Part shown: one piece after another, positions 51,599 to 60,129 of the stretch
Layout: each line of letters starts with the position of its first letter
Numbering within the stretch: the stretch's first letter is position 1
NCBI RefSeq assembly: GCF_004362825.1
Contig: NZ_SNXZ01000003.1
Coordinates: 472,784 to 536,783 of the forward strand
Reading direction: 5' to 3'
Source of the DNA: Labedaea rhizosphaerae
Lineage (GTDB): Bacteria > Actinomycetota > Actinomycetes > Mycobacteriales > Pseudonocardiaceae
Length of the DNA: 64,000 nt
Made by a program: the position numbers and the translations under genes
The notes under the pieces: generated by a model
Told to the model about the DNA's origin: nothing
Databases searched by the model: none
Seen by the model: only the letters and a program-made list of their open reading frames with translations

Positions 51599-53100
51599 GC
51601 GATCCGATCGGCTCGTTCAGCCTCGTCCTGCACAGCCACCTGCCGTGGCTGCCGCACCACGGCGCGTGGCCGGTCGGCGAGGAATGGCTCTACCAGGCGT
51701 GGGCGCATTCGTACCTGCCGGTGCTCGACCTGGTGCGCGAGTTCGCCGAGGAGGGTCGCACCGACGTGCTGACCCTCGGCGTGACACCGGTGCTCGCCGC
51801 GCAGCTGGACGACCCGCACGCGTTGCGCGCGTTCCACGACTGGCTCGGCATGTGGCAGCTGCGGGCGCACTCGGCCGCCGTGCGCTGGCAGCGCGACGAC
51901 CCGTTGCTGCGTGAGCTCGCCGCCGCCGAGCACCGGGCGTCGTCGCGGGCGCTCGAGGAGTTCGAAACCCGGTGGCGGCACGGGTTTTCGCCGGTGCTGC
52001 GGCCGCTGGTCGACGCGGGGGTCGTCGAGTTGCTCGGCGGGCCGGCCACGCACCCGTTCCAGCCGTTGCTCGACCCGCGGGTGCGCCGGTTCGCGCTCGC
52101 GGAAGGCTTGGCGGACACGGCATTGCGGCTCGGCCGTGCGCCCGAGGGCATCTGGGCGCCGGAGTGCGGGTACGCGCCCGGGATGGAGGCCGGGTACGCG
52201 GCCGCGGGCGTGCGGCGGTTCCTTGTGGACGGTCCGTCGACGCGGGGCGAGACCCACGCGGGGCGACCGGTCGGGTCGTCCGATGTGGTCGCCTTCGCCC
52301 GGGACCTGAACGTCACCTACCGCGTCTGGTCGCCGAAGGCCGGGTACCCCGGGCACGACGCGTACCGCGACTTCCACACCTACGACCACCCGTCCGGGCT
52401 GAAACCCGCGCGGGTGACGGGGAAGCAGGTGCCGCCCGAGCGCAAACGTCCGTACGACCCGCTGCTGGCGCGGGACGCGATCCGCCGCCACGCCGACGAC
52501 TTCGTGTCCACGGTGGTGTCCCGGCTGAAGGACCTGCAGGCCGAGCAGGGTGCGCCGGGCCTGGTGGTGGCCGCGTACGACACGGAGTTGTACGGGCACT
52601 GGTGGCACGAAGGTCCCGAGTGGCTGCGGCAGGTGCTGCGGATGCTGCCGGAGGCGGGCGTGCGCGTGACCACGTTGCGGGGCGCGCAAGCCGCCGGGCA
52701 CGTGGGTGACCCGATCGAGTTGCCCGCGTCGTCGTGGGGCTCGGGCAAGGACTGGCGGGTCTGGGACGGTGCGCAGGTGTCGGACCTGGTGGCGGCCGGC
52801 GCGTCTGTGCAGGCCGAACTGCTGTCCGTTGTGGATGATCACGGTGGTGCCGCGCGCGACTTCGTGCTGGACCAGATCGCCCGCGAGGCGTTGCTGGCGT
52901 TGTCCAGCGACTGGGCTTTCATGGTCACCAAGGACTCGGCGGCGCAGTACGCCCGCGACCGGGCCGCCGAGCACCAGCGCCGGTTCACCGAACTGGCCGC
53001 GCTGGTGCGGGCCGGGCGGCCCGCGCTCGACCTGGCCCGCCGGTACTGGGCGAGCGACGGGATATTCGGTCGGCTGGACGCCCGCGCTCTGCGACAGTGA
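51595..53100 (+). CDS. GH57 1,4-alpha-glucan branching enzyme (Rv3031-like)
   Basis: The 501-residue cytosolic enzyme has the GH57 motifs: FSLVLHSHLPW, a catalytic Glu in GIWAPECGYAPG, catalytic Asp in VAAYDTELYGHWWHEGP, and the C-terminal SSDWAFMVTKDSAAQYA of DUF1957 branching enzymes. It forms alpha-1,6 branches in alpha-glucan. It is coupled to the methyltransferase, and the matching GT4 lies 3.9 kb downstream, separated by inserted genes. Confidence 0.93.
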   Translation: MSDPIGSFSLVLHSHLPWLPHHGAWPVGEEWLYQAWAHSYLPVLDLVREFAEEGRTDVLTLGVTPVLAAQLDDPHALRAFHDWLGMWQLRAHSAAVRWQRDDPLLRELAAAEHRASSRALEEFETRWRHGFSPVLRPLVDAGVVELLGGPATHPFQPLLDPRVRRFALAEGLADTALRLGRAPEGIWAPECGYAPGMEAGYAAAGVRRFLVDGPSTRGETHAGRPVGSSDVVAFARDLNVTYRVWSPKAGYPGHDAYRDFHTYDHPSGLKPARVTGKQVPPERKRPYDPLLARDAIRRHADDFVSTVVSRLKDLQAEQGAPGLVVAAYDTELYGHWWHEGPEWLRQVLRMLPEAGVRVTTLRGAQAAGHVGDPIELPASSWGSGKDWRVWDGAQVSDLVAAGASVQAELLSVVDDHGGAARDFVLDQIAREALLALSSDWAFMVTKDSAAQYARDRAAEHQRRFTELAALVRAGRPALDLARRYWASDGIFGRLDARALRQ

Positions 53101-53104
53101 CCGG

Positions 53105-53572
53105 GTGGACGAATCCAGGATCGCGGAACTGGCCAAGATCGAGGACCTCTCGGTCGCGCCGTTCACCGCGCTGGGCATGGTCTTCCCACCGGACGACCCG
53201 GCCGAGGTGATCCGCGGCGCCGAGGCCGTGCTGGTCGAGGGCGACCCGCCGGTGGCGTTCGCGGCGCTCGGCCGGCTCGGCCCCGACGCCCACCTCGAGC
53301 AGATCGCGGTGCACCCGGACCACGGCGCCCGCGGGATCGGCACCCGCCTGCTGCTCGCCTCGTTCGACTGGGCCCGCGGCGCCGGGTACCGGCGGATGGT
53401 CCTGACGACCTTCACCGACATCCCGTGGAACGGTCCGTGGTACACCAGACACGGTTTCCGCGAACTGCCGTATGCCGAGTGCTCCCCCGAGCTGCAGGCG
53501 GTGCGGGACGCCGAGATCGAGTCCGGTTTGGACGCCATGGCGCCCCGCCTCGTGATGGTGCGCGAGCTGTGA
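53105..53572 (+). CDS. GNAT-family acetyltransferase
   Basis: The 155-residue protein has the GNAT core: VAFAALGRLGPDAHLEQIAVHPDHGARGIGTRLLLAS (landmark VHPDHGARGIGTRLL, the acetyl-CoA loop) and WYTRHGFREL. GTG 53105 is 4 nt after the GH57 stop. It overlaps a decayed second copy by GTGA. The substrate is unknown. Confidence 0.85.
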   Translation: MDESRIAELAKIEDLSVAPFTALGMVFPPDDPAEVIRGAEAVLVEGDPPVAFAALGRLGPDAHLEQIAVHPDHGARGIGTRLLLASFDWARGAGYRRMVLTTFTDIPWNGPWYTRHGFRELPYAECSPELQAVRDAEIESGLDAMAPRLVMVREL

Positions 53573-53803
53573 ACCTGGACGAGCAAGAGATCGCCGAGCT
53601 CGTGAAAATCGAGTACGCCTCGGGCCGGTTGTTCACCGACCTGGGCATGGTGTTCCCCCGCACGACCCGGCCGAGGTGTTGCGCGCCGCGAGCTGCCCCA
53701 CGAGGAGTGCTCCCTCGGGCTGCAGGCGGTGCGGGACGCCGAGATCCAGTCTGGTTTGGACGCCATGGCGCCCCGCATGGCCATGGCCCGTGACCTGGCT
53801 TGA
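53569..53803 (+). pseudogene. Decayed tandem copy of the GNAT gene
   Basis: The GTG at 53569 overlaps the previous stop. It encodes VNLDEQEIAELVKIEYAS, then TDLGMVFP, matching the N-terminus of the intact gene; a frameshift near 53660 (HDPAEVLRAA resumes) and an internal deletion remove the acetyl-CoA site; the end ELPHEECSLGLQAVRDAEIQ, then SGLDAMAPRMAMARDL matches the intact C-terminus. The result is about half the normal length with a broken frame. Confidence 0.8.
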
Positions 53804-53890
53804 CCGCTGGGTTTCCACATCCACCCTGTGAAGGTTGGCGTGCTGCGGATAGTGGGTCCGAGTGGGTGGCTGACGGGGGTTGAGTGTTCC

Positions 53891-54083
53891 GGGGTGGTGC
53901 TCTCGTGTGGGTGTTGCTGCCGCGGGTGTTCGCCGCCGGTGGCTGGTTTGGCCTCGGGGCTGGTGGCGGCGAACACCCTTGCCACCGGTGCCGGTGGTTG
54001 CGTGGCGTGGGTGGTCCGGTTGAGGGGTTGCGTTGCGAGGGCGCCCTGCGGTTGCCGGGGTGGTCCCGGCGGTGGCTGAGTTA
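53891..54083 (+). repeat. Left arm of the DUF222 element
   Basis: The core starts GCTGCCGCGGGTGTTCGCCG (53916-53935) and ends GGTGGTCCCGGCGGTGGCTG. It contains a perfect internal dyad, GGGTGTTCGCCGCC (53924-53937) with GGCGGCGAACACCC (53965-53978). Its inverse is at 55296-55491. Together with 53804-53890 this explains the 301-bp gap. Confidence 0.7.
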
Positions 54084-54104
54084 CAGGAATTTACGCGGCG
54101 TCTT

Positions 54105-55226
54105 TTAGCCGGCGCGTTGCAGCCAGGGTGGTGGGGTGAATACCGGCAGCCCGTTATCCATATGGACTGTCCATTCGGTGTGATGGATCAGCCGATGGTG
54201 GTACGGGCATACCAGGACCAGGTTGTCGAGCGTTGTCGGTCCGCCGTCGGCCCAATGTTTGATGTGGTGGGCGTGGCATTGGTGTGGTGTTCGTGCGCAT
54301 CCGGGTGCGGCGCAGCCTTGGTCTCGGATGGCGAGGGCTCTGCGCAATCGTTTATCGGCCAGGCGGCGGGTTTCGCCGATATCCAGTGGCTGGGATTGGC
54401 CGCCGAGGACGACGGGGATGATTTTCCCCTCGCACGCTACCCGGCGGGCCTGCTCCGGGGTCAGGGTGCGGGCATCGTCGAGGATGGCCCGGCCGATCCG
54501 GGTCTGCAGAGTCTCCAAGGAGACCGTCACCGCGATGTGGGGGCGCTCGCCACCCTCAGCCGGAGCCTGGCCGGAGTCGGCGGCGAACCCGATGATCTCC
54601 GCCAGGGCGTCGCCCTGCCGCTCGCTCAGGATCCGGTCATCCTGAGGCTGCGGCTTGGCCAGCGGGGAGAGCAGCGCGCGCAGCACGCTCGCGTCTTCGC
54701 CGCCGAAGCGGAACTGGCCCGACAGCGACCCGTCGCGGTGCTCGTACAGGTCCAGCGTGTTCTGCGCATCCACCACCATTCGTTCGATGGGTTTGCGACC
54801 GTCTGGGTTGAGGGCGTCGACGATGCGCTCGCCCAGGCGGATGAGCTGGGTCGGATTGAACTTCCGGGCCAACCCCGTCATGTCCGCCTCGACCTGCTCG
54901 GCGTGCTCGACCGGGACCGACTCCACCGTGGTGGCGATCTTGTCCACATGCGCACCGGAGATCTCCCCCGCCGCCATCGCCGCCCGCGCGGCAGGCAGCC
55001 GCAGCGGGATCGACTGACCAGTGATCCCCACCTTCGGACACAACAACTCAACGTGGCGTTCGAGGCGCTTGGCCTCGAGGGCGGTCACGTGCAGGACATC
55101 CTGCAGGAACCGCCACAACTGCGGATACCCCGACTCTTTCCACTCGAGCTGGGAAATGTCGTCGAGCAGCTTCAACTCCAGACGCCGCAACTGCGCGACA
55201 GTCGAGTTAAGCTCCCCCAGCTCCAT
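54105..55226 (-). CDS. DUF222 domain HNH endonuclease (13E12 family)
   Basis: The 373-residue protein has a helical DUF222 domain (about 1-270; AKRLERHVELLCPKVGITG region, VDALNPDG) and a C-terminal HNH nuclease: CAAPGCARTPHQCHAHHIKHWADGG (landmarks CAAPGC and CHAHHIKHW), TTLDNLVLVCPYHHRLIHH. Many actinobacteria carry dozens of such genes; activity is largely unstudied. ATG 55226 lies 6 nt after a TATGAT -10, suggesting a leaderless mRNA. The gene is flanked by long inverted arms. Confidence 0.9.
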   Translation of the reverse strand: MELGELNSTVAQLRRLELKLLDDISQLEWKESGYPQLWRFLQDVLHVTALEAKRLERHVELLCPKVGITGQSIPLRLPAARAAMAAGEISGAHVDKIATTVESVPVEHAEQVEADMTGLARKFNPTQLIRLGERIVDALNPDGRKPIERMVVDAQNTLDLYEHRDGSLSGQFRFGGEDASVLRALLSPLAKPQPQDDRILSERQGDALAEIIGFAADSGQAPAEGGERPHIAVTVSLETLQTRIGRAILDDARTLTPEQARRVACEGKIIPVVLGGQSQPLDIGETRRLADKRLRRALAIRDQGCAAPGCARTPHQCHAHHIKHWADGGPTTLDNLVLVCPYHHRLIHHTEWTVHMDNGLPVFTPPPWLQRAG

Positions 55227-55295
55227 ACCCCGATCATACCACAACAATCGACCAAACGGCCTAACCGAAGAATGGTGGAATATTCCGGTCTTTCA

Positions 55296-55491
55296 CGCAG
55301 CCCAGCCACCACCGGGACCACCAAACAAACGGCAGGCAACAGCGCAACGCAACCATTCAACCCAGCCACCCACGCAGCGCAAACCGCCGGCACCGTCGGC
55401 AAGGGTGTTCGCCGCCCCCACCCCGAGACCAACCCAACCACCCAGCGGCGAACACCCGCGGCAGCCGCCCTTAATAGAGGGCCACCACCCC
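55296..55491 (-). repeat. Right arm of the DUF222 element
   Basis: The inverse of the left arm: read on the minus strand it starts near 55491 with GGGGTGGTG, continues GCTGCCGCGGGTGTTCGCCG (55465-55446) and ends GGTGGTCCCGGTGGTGGCTG. It keeps the internal dyad GGGTGTTCGCCGCC (55403-55416) with GCGGCGAACACCC (55445-55457). It fills most of the 318-bp gap between the HNH and SDR genes. Confidence 0.7.
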
Positions 55492-55544
55492 AACCCGAGG
55501 CCAAACCGCCTGTTCGAGGCCGCCGATGGCGCAGCGAACCGGAA

Positions 55545-56312
55545 TCAGCTGGTGATCCGCCCACCGGCCACGTCGATCGTGATCCCGGTCAACCAGGAAG
55601 CCGAGTCCGAAGCCAGGAACACGGCCGCCTCGGCCACGTCCGCCGTCTCCCCGATCCGCTTCAACGGATGCATTTCCGCGATCTGCTTGGCGATCTCCGG
55701 CGGCATGTTCGCCGACACGCGCTCGGTCCGGATCGACGACGGCGCGACGCAGTTCACCCGCACCCCGGCCGGCCCGACCTCCGTCGCCACCTTCTGGCTC
55801 AACATCACCACGCCGGCCTTGGCCGCCGAGTAGGCGCCGGGCGAAACCATGCCCGCCATCCGCCCCGCACTGGACGACATCGTCACGACCGCGCCCGAGC
55901 CGCGAGAGATCATCCCCGGCACGAACGCCCGCAGCGCGAGGAAGGTCGCGGTCAGGTTCTCGTCGACCGCCGTGCGCCACTCCTGCTCGGACATCTCCAT
56001 CAGCGGCTTGGGCCGCGAGGGGTTCCCACCAGCGAACGCCATCAGCACGTCGACCGGTCCGAACTCGGCCTCGGCGCGGTCGCGCAGGTGCTCCAGCGCC
56101 GCCATGCTCGTGGCCTCCGCCGCGACGGCCATCGCGGTGCCGCCGTCGCGCTCGATGGCCGCCACGACACCGGCCATGGCCGTCTCGTCGCGGCCGGACA
56201 CCACGACCTTCGCGCCCTGCTCGCCCAGCAGCCGCGCGGTCCGCGCGCCGATGCCCCGTGAACCGCCGGTCACCACGGCGACCTTGCCCTCGAACCCTGA
56301 ATAGCTGGTCAT
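55545..56312 (-). CDS. Short-chain dehydrogenase/reductase
   Basis: The 255-residue NAD(P)-dependent oxidoreductase has VAVVTGGSRGIGARTARLLG (TGxxxGxG), the catalytic Ser in TMSSSAGR, YSAAKAG (YxxxK) and a C-terminal WLTGITIDVAGG. The classical SDR layout fits 3-oxoacyl or alcohol oxidation; the substrate is unknown. It is divergent from a TetR gene with a palindrome between them. Confidence 0.92.
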   Translation of the reverse strand: MTSYSGFEGKVAVVTGGSRGIGARTARLLGEQGAKVVVSGRDETAMAGVVAAIERDGGTAMAVAAEATSMAALEHLRDRAEAEFGPVDVLMAFAGGNPSRPKPLMEMSEQEWRTAVDENLTATFLALRAFVPGMISRGSGAVVTMSSSAGRMAGMVSPGAYSAAKAGVVMLSQKVATEVGPAGVRVNCVAPSSIRTERVSANMPPEIAKQIAEMHPLKRIGETADVAEAAVFLASDSASWLTGITIDVAGGRITS

Positions 56313-56333
56313 GACGTCCCCAGATGTGCGATA

Positions 56334-56356
56334 ATTGGACTTACTGTAAATCCAAT
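56334..56356. promoter_or_regulatory. TetR operator palindrome (23 bp)
   Basis: ATTGGA (56334-56339), TTAC (56341-56344), GTAA (56346-56349) and TCCAAT (56351-56356) form a dyad symmetric at all but the centre and one base pair. It lies 22 nt from the SDR start and 18 nt from the TetR start, and abuts a TATAGT -10 (56356-56361) on the plus strand. Confidence 0.75.
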
Positions 56357-56373
56357 ATAGTGGAGGGAGCCTC

Positions 56374-56958
56374 GTGAGTCCACGCTCTTACAACTCCGCC
56401 AAGCGCAAGCAGGGCGCCGAGGAGACCAAGGACCGGATCGTCTCTTCAGCGCGCGCGCTGCTCGCCGGCCGGAACCCGCAGCTCTCGCTGGACGCCGTGG
56501 CCAAGCACGCCGACGTGTCGCGCCAGACCGTCTACAACGCGTTCGGCGGCAAACGCGGCTTGCTCGAGGCGCTCTGCGACCACCTGGCCGGGCGCGGCGG
56601 CCTGCACCGGCTCGGCGAGGCCTTCACGTCGAAAGACCCGCTGGGTGAGCTGGTCGCGACCTTCGCCGCTTTCTGGAAGCACGACCTGGTGGCCACGCGC
56701 AGGCTGCGGGCGTTCGCGGCGCTCGACGACGACCTGCGCGCGGTGATCGCCGACCGCGACCAGCGCCGCCGGCTCGCGATCAGCGAGGTGCTGCGGCGCG
56801 CGGGTATGACCGCGGACGACCGGTTGACCACGCTGCTGTGGACGCTCACGAGCTTCGAGACCTACGACACCGTGGCCGGCGAACGCGGCCACGACGAGGC
56901 CGTCGCGGTTCTGCGCGACGCGGCCGTCGCCCTCGCGGGAATCGGTACCGGTGAGTAG
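56374..56958 (+). CDS. TetR-family regulator
   Basis: The 194-residue protein has an N-terminal TetR HTH (DRIVSSARALLAG, LSLDAVAKHADVSRQTVYNAFGGKRGLL; landmark VAKHADVSRQTVYNAFGGK) and a variable helical ligand domain (FAAFWKHDLVATRRLRAFAAL). It probably represses the divergent SDR gene and itself through the palindrome at 56334. GTG 56374 follows GGAGGGAG. Confidence 0.92.
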   Translation: MSPRSYNSAKRKQGAEETKDRIVSSARALLAGRNPQLSLDAVAKHADVSRQTVYNAFGGKRGLLEALCDHLAGRGGLHRLGEAFTSKDPLGELVATFAAFWKHDLVATRRLRAFAALDDDLRAVIADRDQRRRLAISEVLRRAGMTADDRLTTLLWTLTSFETYDTVAGERGHDEAVAVLRDAAVALAGIGTGE

Positions 56959-56990
56959 GTCCGCGGCCGCGGGTGCGAGGATCACGGGCG

Positions 56991-58244
56991 ATGCGTGTGC
57001 TGATGTTGTCGTGGGAGTACCCGCCGGTCGTGGTCGGCGGCCTCGGCAGGCACGTGCACGCGCTGGCCCGTCACCTGGCCCTGCGCGGCGACGACGTGAC
57101 CGTGTTGTGCCGCCACGAGGCCGGCACCGACGCCGTGACGCACCCGACCGAGGACGTCGTGTGCGACGGCGTGCGGGTGATCAGGGTGGCCGAGGACCCG
57201 CCGCACCTGGTGTTCGAGCGCGACCTCGTCGCGTGGACCCTCGCCATGGGGCACGCCATGATCCGCGCGGGCAACGACCTGCTGAAGACCTGGCGCCCCG
57301 ACGTCGTGCACGCCCACGACTGGCTGGTCACGCACCCCGCGACCGCGCTCGCCGAGCAGGCCGGTGTCCCGCTGGTCGCGACCCTGCACGCCACGGAGGC
57401 CGGACGGCACTCCGGCTGGCTCTCCCAGCCGCTCAACCAGCAGGTCCACTCGGTCGAGTGGTGGCTCGCCAACCGCGCCGACCGCCTGATCACGTGCTCC
57501 TCGGCCATGCGTGCCGAGGTGGCCCACCTCTTCGACGTCGAGCCGGACGGCATCGACGTGATCCACAACGGCATCGAGCGGCGCGACTGGCGCGCCCCAG
57601 CCGCCCGGGTGGCCCAGACCAGGGCGAAGCACAGTGCCGCTGACGCGCCGGTGATCTTCTTCTTCGGCCGGCTCGAATGGGAGAAGGGCGTCCAGGACCT
57701 GATCGCGGCGCTCCCCCGCATCCGCCGCAGCCACCCCGGCACGCGGTTGGTGGTCGCCGGACGCGGTTCGCACGCGCAGTGGCTGGCGGACCGGGCCCGC
57801 AAGCACCGCGTGCGCCGGGCCGTGGACTTCGTCGGGCACCTCTCGGACCGCGAGCTGACCGCGACCCTCGCGGCGGCCGATCTCGTTGTCCTGCCGAGCA
57901 AGTACGAGCCGTTCGGCATCGTGGCGCTGGAGGCGGCGGCCGCCGGGGCACCGCTGGTGGCATCGACCGCGGGCGGGCTGGGCGAAGTGGTCCAGCACGG
58001 CCGGACCGGGTTGTCGTTCGAGCCGGGCGACGTGGACGGGCTGACGGCGGCCGTCCGGTCCGTTTTGGACGATCCGGCCGCCGCGGCGCGGCGAGCCAAG
58101 GCCGCCCGCGAACGCTTGGCCACCGACTTCGACTGGACCAAGATCGCGGCCGCGACCGCCCAGGTCTACGACGCCGCCGTCCCCCGCCGCGGTGAGCCGC
58201 TCGGCCGTCCCAAGATCCCGACCGGCAACATCTTCGGCCGTTAG
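56991..58244 (+). CDS. GT4 alpha-glucosyltransferase (Rv3032-like)
   Basis: The 417-residue enzyme has the GT-B fold: MRVLMLSWEYPPVVVGGLGRHVH at the N-terminus (landmarks SWEYPP, GGLGRHV), VVHAHDWLVTHP, IHNGIE, FFFGRLEWEKG, and the E-x7-E motif in KYEPFGIVALEAAAAGAP. It resembles Rv3032, an alpha-1,4-glucosyltransferase that elongates glycogen and methylglucose polymers. ATG 56991 was chosen because the family starts at this motif. The preceding 3.9 kb are inserted genes. Confidence 0.92.
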   Translation: MRVLMLSWEYPPVVVGGLGRHVHALARHLALRGDDVTVLCRHEAGTDAVTHPTEDVVCDGVRVIRVAEDPPHLVFERDLVAWTLAMGHAMIRAGNDLLKTWRPDVVHAHDWLVTHPATALAEQAGVPLVATLHATEAGRHSGWLSQPLNQQVHSVEWWLANRADRLITCSSAMRAEVAHLFDVEPDGIDVIHNGIERRDWRAPAARVAQTRAKHSAADAPVIFFFGRLEWEKGVQDLIAALPRIRRSHPGTRLVVAGRGSHAQWLADRARKHRVRRAVDFVGHLSDRELTATLAAADLVVLPSKYEPFGIVALEAAAAGAPLVASTAGGLGEVVQHGRTGLSFEPGDVDGLTAAVRSVLDDPAAAARRAKAARERLATDFDWTKIAAATAQVYDAAVPRRGEPLGRPKIPTGNIFGR

Positions 58245-58259
58245 GTCAAAGCGGCGCCG

Positions 58260-59015
58260 TCAGGTGCTGTTCAGCGTCTTCTTCAACGCCGCGGATGCCT
58301 TGCGCGCCATGTCTTCCACGGCCGCGCGGCGCTCCGCGTCCGCCTGGTAGATCGCGCGCCGGTCGCGGACCACCTTCGCGGGCATCCCGGCGGCGATGGC
58401 GTAGTCGGGCACGTCACCGCGTACGACCGCGTGGGCACCGATCACGCAGCCCCGGCCGATCCGGCTGCCCTTGGTGACGGTGACCTTCGTGCAGAGCCAG
58501 GTGTCCGGGCCGATCCGCACCGGCGACTTGACGATGCCCTGGTCCTTGATCGGCACCGAGATGTCGGCGGTGACGTGGTCGAAGTCGCAGATGTAGACCC
58601 AGTCGGCGACCAGCGCGGCCTCGCCTAGCTCGATGTCCAGGTAGCAGTTGACCACGTTCTGCCGGCCGAACACCGCCTTGTCGCCGATGCGCAGCGAACC
58701 CTCGTGGCAGCGGATGGCGTTGCCGTCGCCGATGTGCACCCAGCGGCCGATCTCCATGCGCCCGAAACCCGGACGGCAGTGCAGCTCCACGTCCTTGCCC
58801 AGGAACACCATGCCGCGCAGGATCACGTGCGGGTTCGCGATCCGGAACTTCAGCAGCCGCCAGTACCGCACGAGGTACCAGGGCGTGTACGCGCGATTGC
58901 GCAACACCCACCGCAGCGAATCGAGGGTGAGGAACTTCGCCTGCATCGGATCGTGCCTGGTCCGCCGCCACGACCGCAGCCGCTGCGCGACCGGCGATCC
59001 CCACATGGACGTCAT
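58260..59015 (-). CDS. Left-handed beta-helix acyltransferase (Rv3034c-like)
   Basis: The 251-residue protein has a basic N-terminus, FLTLDSLRWVLRNRAYTPWYLVRYWRLL (landmarks RNRAYTPWYLVRYWR), then hexapeptide-repeat coils (FLGKDVELHC, EIGRWVHIGDG, RIGDKAVFGRQ, RIGPDTWLCTKVTV, RGCVIGAHAVV) and the GMPAKVVRDR end. This is a maltose/galactoside-acetyltransferase-like fold. Rv3034c at the same place in M. tuberculosis is regarded as an acyltransferase of methylglucose lipopolysaccharide. The start is uncertain. Confidence 0.85.
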   Translation of the reverse strand: MTSMWGSPVAQRLRSWRRTRHDPMQAKFLTLDSLRWVLRNRAYTPWYLVRYWRLLKFRIANPHVILRGMVFLGKDVELHCRPGFGRMEIGRWVHIGDGNAIRCHEGSLRIGDKAVFGRQNVVNCYLDIELGEAALVADWVYICDFDHVTADISVPIKDQGIVKSPVRIGPDTWLCTKVTVTKGSRIGRGCVIGAHAVVRGDVPDYAIAAGMPAKVVRDRRAIYQADAERRAAVEDMARKASAALKKTLNST

Positions 59016-59068
59016 GCCACGGCAAACTACCTGGTGACCCGCAGGAGCCCATCGAGGGGGACGAGCCC

Positions 59069-60040
59069 ATGCCATCGCTGATCATCGACACCGATCCCGG
59101 GGTCGACGACGCCTTCGCCATCGCGCTGGCCTGCGCCATGCCCGAGGTCACCCTGCTCGGCGTCACCGCAGTCTTCGGCAACGTGCCCCTGGCGATGACC
59201 ACCCGCAACGCCCGCAGGCTGCTCGCTTTCCTGGGCCGCGAGGACGTCCCGGTGGGCATCGGCGCCGCCCACCCGCTGGTGCACCCCCAGGTGCACGAGG
59301 CCTACGACGTGCACGGCTCCGACGGGCTCTCCGGCCGTGCCGACACGTTGCCGGAGCCGCGCGCACGGGCGTCCGATGTGGACGCCGTGACGCTGATGGC
59401 CCGCCTGCTGGAGGCAGCCGACGAGCCGGTCACCATCGTGCCGATCGGCCCGCTGACCAACGTCGCCCTGCTGCTCGCCGCGCACCCGCGGCTCGCCGAG
59501 AAGATCGACCGGCTGGTGATCATGGGCGGTGGGCTCGCGCACGGCAACACCACGCCCGCCGCGGAGTTCAACCTGTGGAGCGACCCGGAGGCCGCACAGC
59601 GGGTGCTCGCCGTCGAGCAGGTGCCGGTCACGCTGGTGCCGCTGGACCTGACGCTGCGTTGCACGGTGGACAAGGCGTGGCTGACCGCGCTCGCCGAGTC
59701 CGGGCCGATCGGCGCCGCCCTCGCCGGCTTCTCCGCGGACACCTACGCGTACTACTCGGAGTTCCTCGGCCGCGACGGCGTGCCGATCCACGACGCCGTC
59801 GCCGTCGCCGAGGCCGCCGTGCCGGGCCTGCTGCGCACGGCGGCGATGCCGGTCGAGGTCGACTGCTCGTACGGACCGGGCCGCGGCGGGCTCATCGCCG
59901 ACCAGCGGCCGGAGGGCCGGCGCCGGGGGCAGCCGACCGACCGGCGGCCGGTGGAGGTCGCGATGGAGCCGACCGACGGCGTGGACAAGCTGCGGGAACT
60001 CCTGCTGACCAGGCTCAGCGCGCTTCACCCGATCGTGTAG
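59069..60040 (+). CDS. Nucleoside hydrolase (IunH family)
   Basis: The 323-residue enzyme starts IIDTDPGVDDAFAI (calcium-binding DTDPGxDD, 7-14) and has VTAVFGNV, IVPIGPLTNVALLL, VIMGGG, EFNLWSDPEAA and the late Asp in IHDAVAVAEA. It hydrolyses ribonucleosides to base and ribose for salvage. It is divergent from the LbH acyltransferase gene with a short shared promoter region. GAGGGGG lies before ATG 59069. Confidence 0.94.
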   Translation: MPSLIIDTDPGVDDAFAIALACAMPEVTLLGVTAVFGNVPLAMTTRNARRLLAFLGREDVPVGIGAAHPLVHPQVHEAYDVHGSDGLSGRADTLPEPRARASDVDAVTLMARLLEAADEPVTIVPIGPLTNVALLLAAHPRLAEKIDRLVIMGGGLAHGNTTPAAEFNLWSDPEAAQRVLAVEQVPVTLVPLDLTLRCTVDKAWLTALAESGPIGAALAGFSADTYAYYSEFLGRDGVPIHDAVAVAEAAVPGLLRTAAMPVEVDCSYGPGRGGLIADQRPEGRRRGQPTDRRPVEVAMEPTDGVDKLRELLLTRLSALHPIV

Positions 60041-60129
60041 TCGAACAGGGGTTCGAACCTGTGGCAAACTCGGTCGTGGCCGATCACGGTCTGCACCTTG
60101 TCAACTACACAGTGGAATAGCGCGGCTTG

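Larger units (their letters stand above)
53891..55491. mobile_element. DUF222-HNH element with long inverted arms (REP13E12-like)
   Basis: A single DUF222-HNH gene (54105-55226) is bounded by two arms in inverted orientation, 53891-54083 and 55296-55491, about three-quarters identical by eye. This matches the idea of the mycobacterial REP13E12 family, whose DUF222-HNH genes are dispersed repeats. It sits inside a locus otherwise conserved with mycobacteria, beside a decayed gene. No target-site duplication was identified. Confidence 0.55.

Noticed and set aside
60040-60075. ACAGG-GGTTCGAA-CCTGT resembles a tRNA T-arm
   Set aside because: No acceptor, D or anticodon stems can be built around it on either strand, and the loop is 8 nt; treated as a chance palindrome after the nucleoside hydrolase gene.
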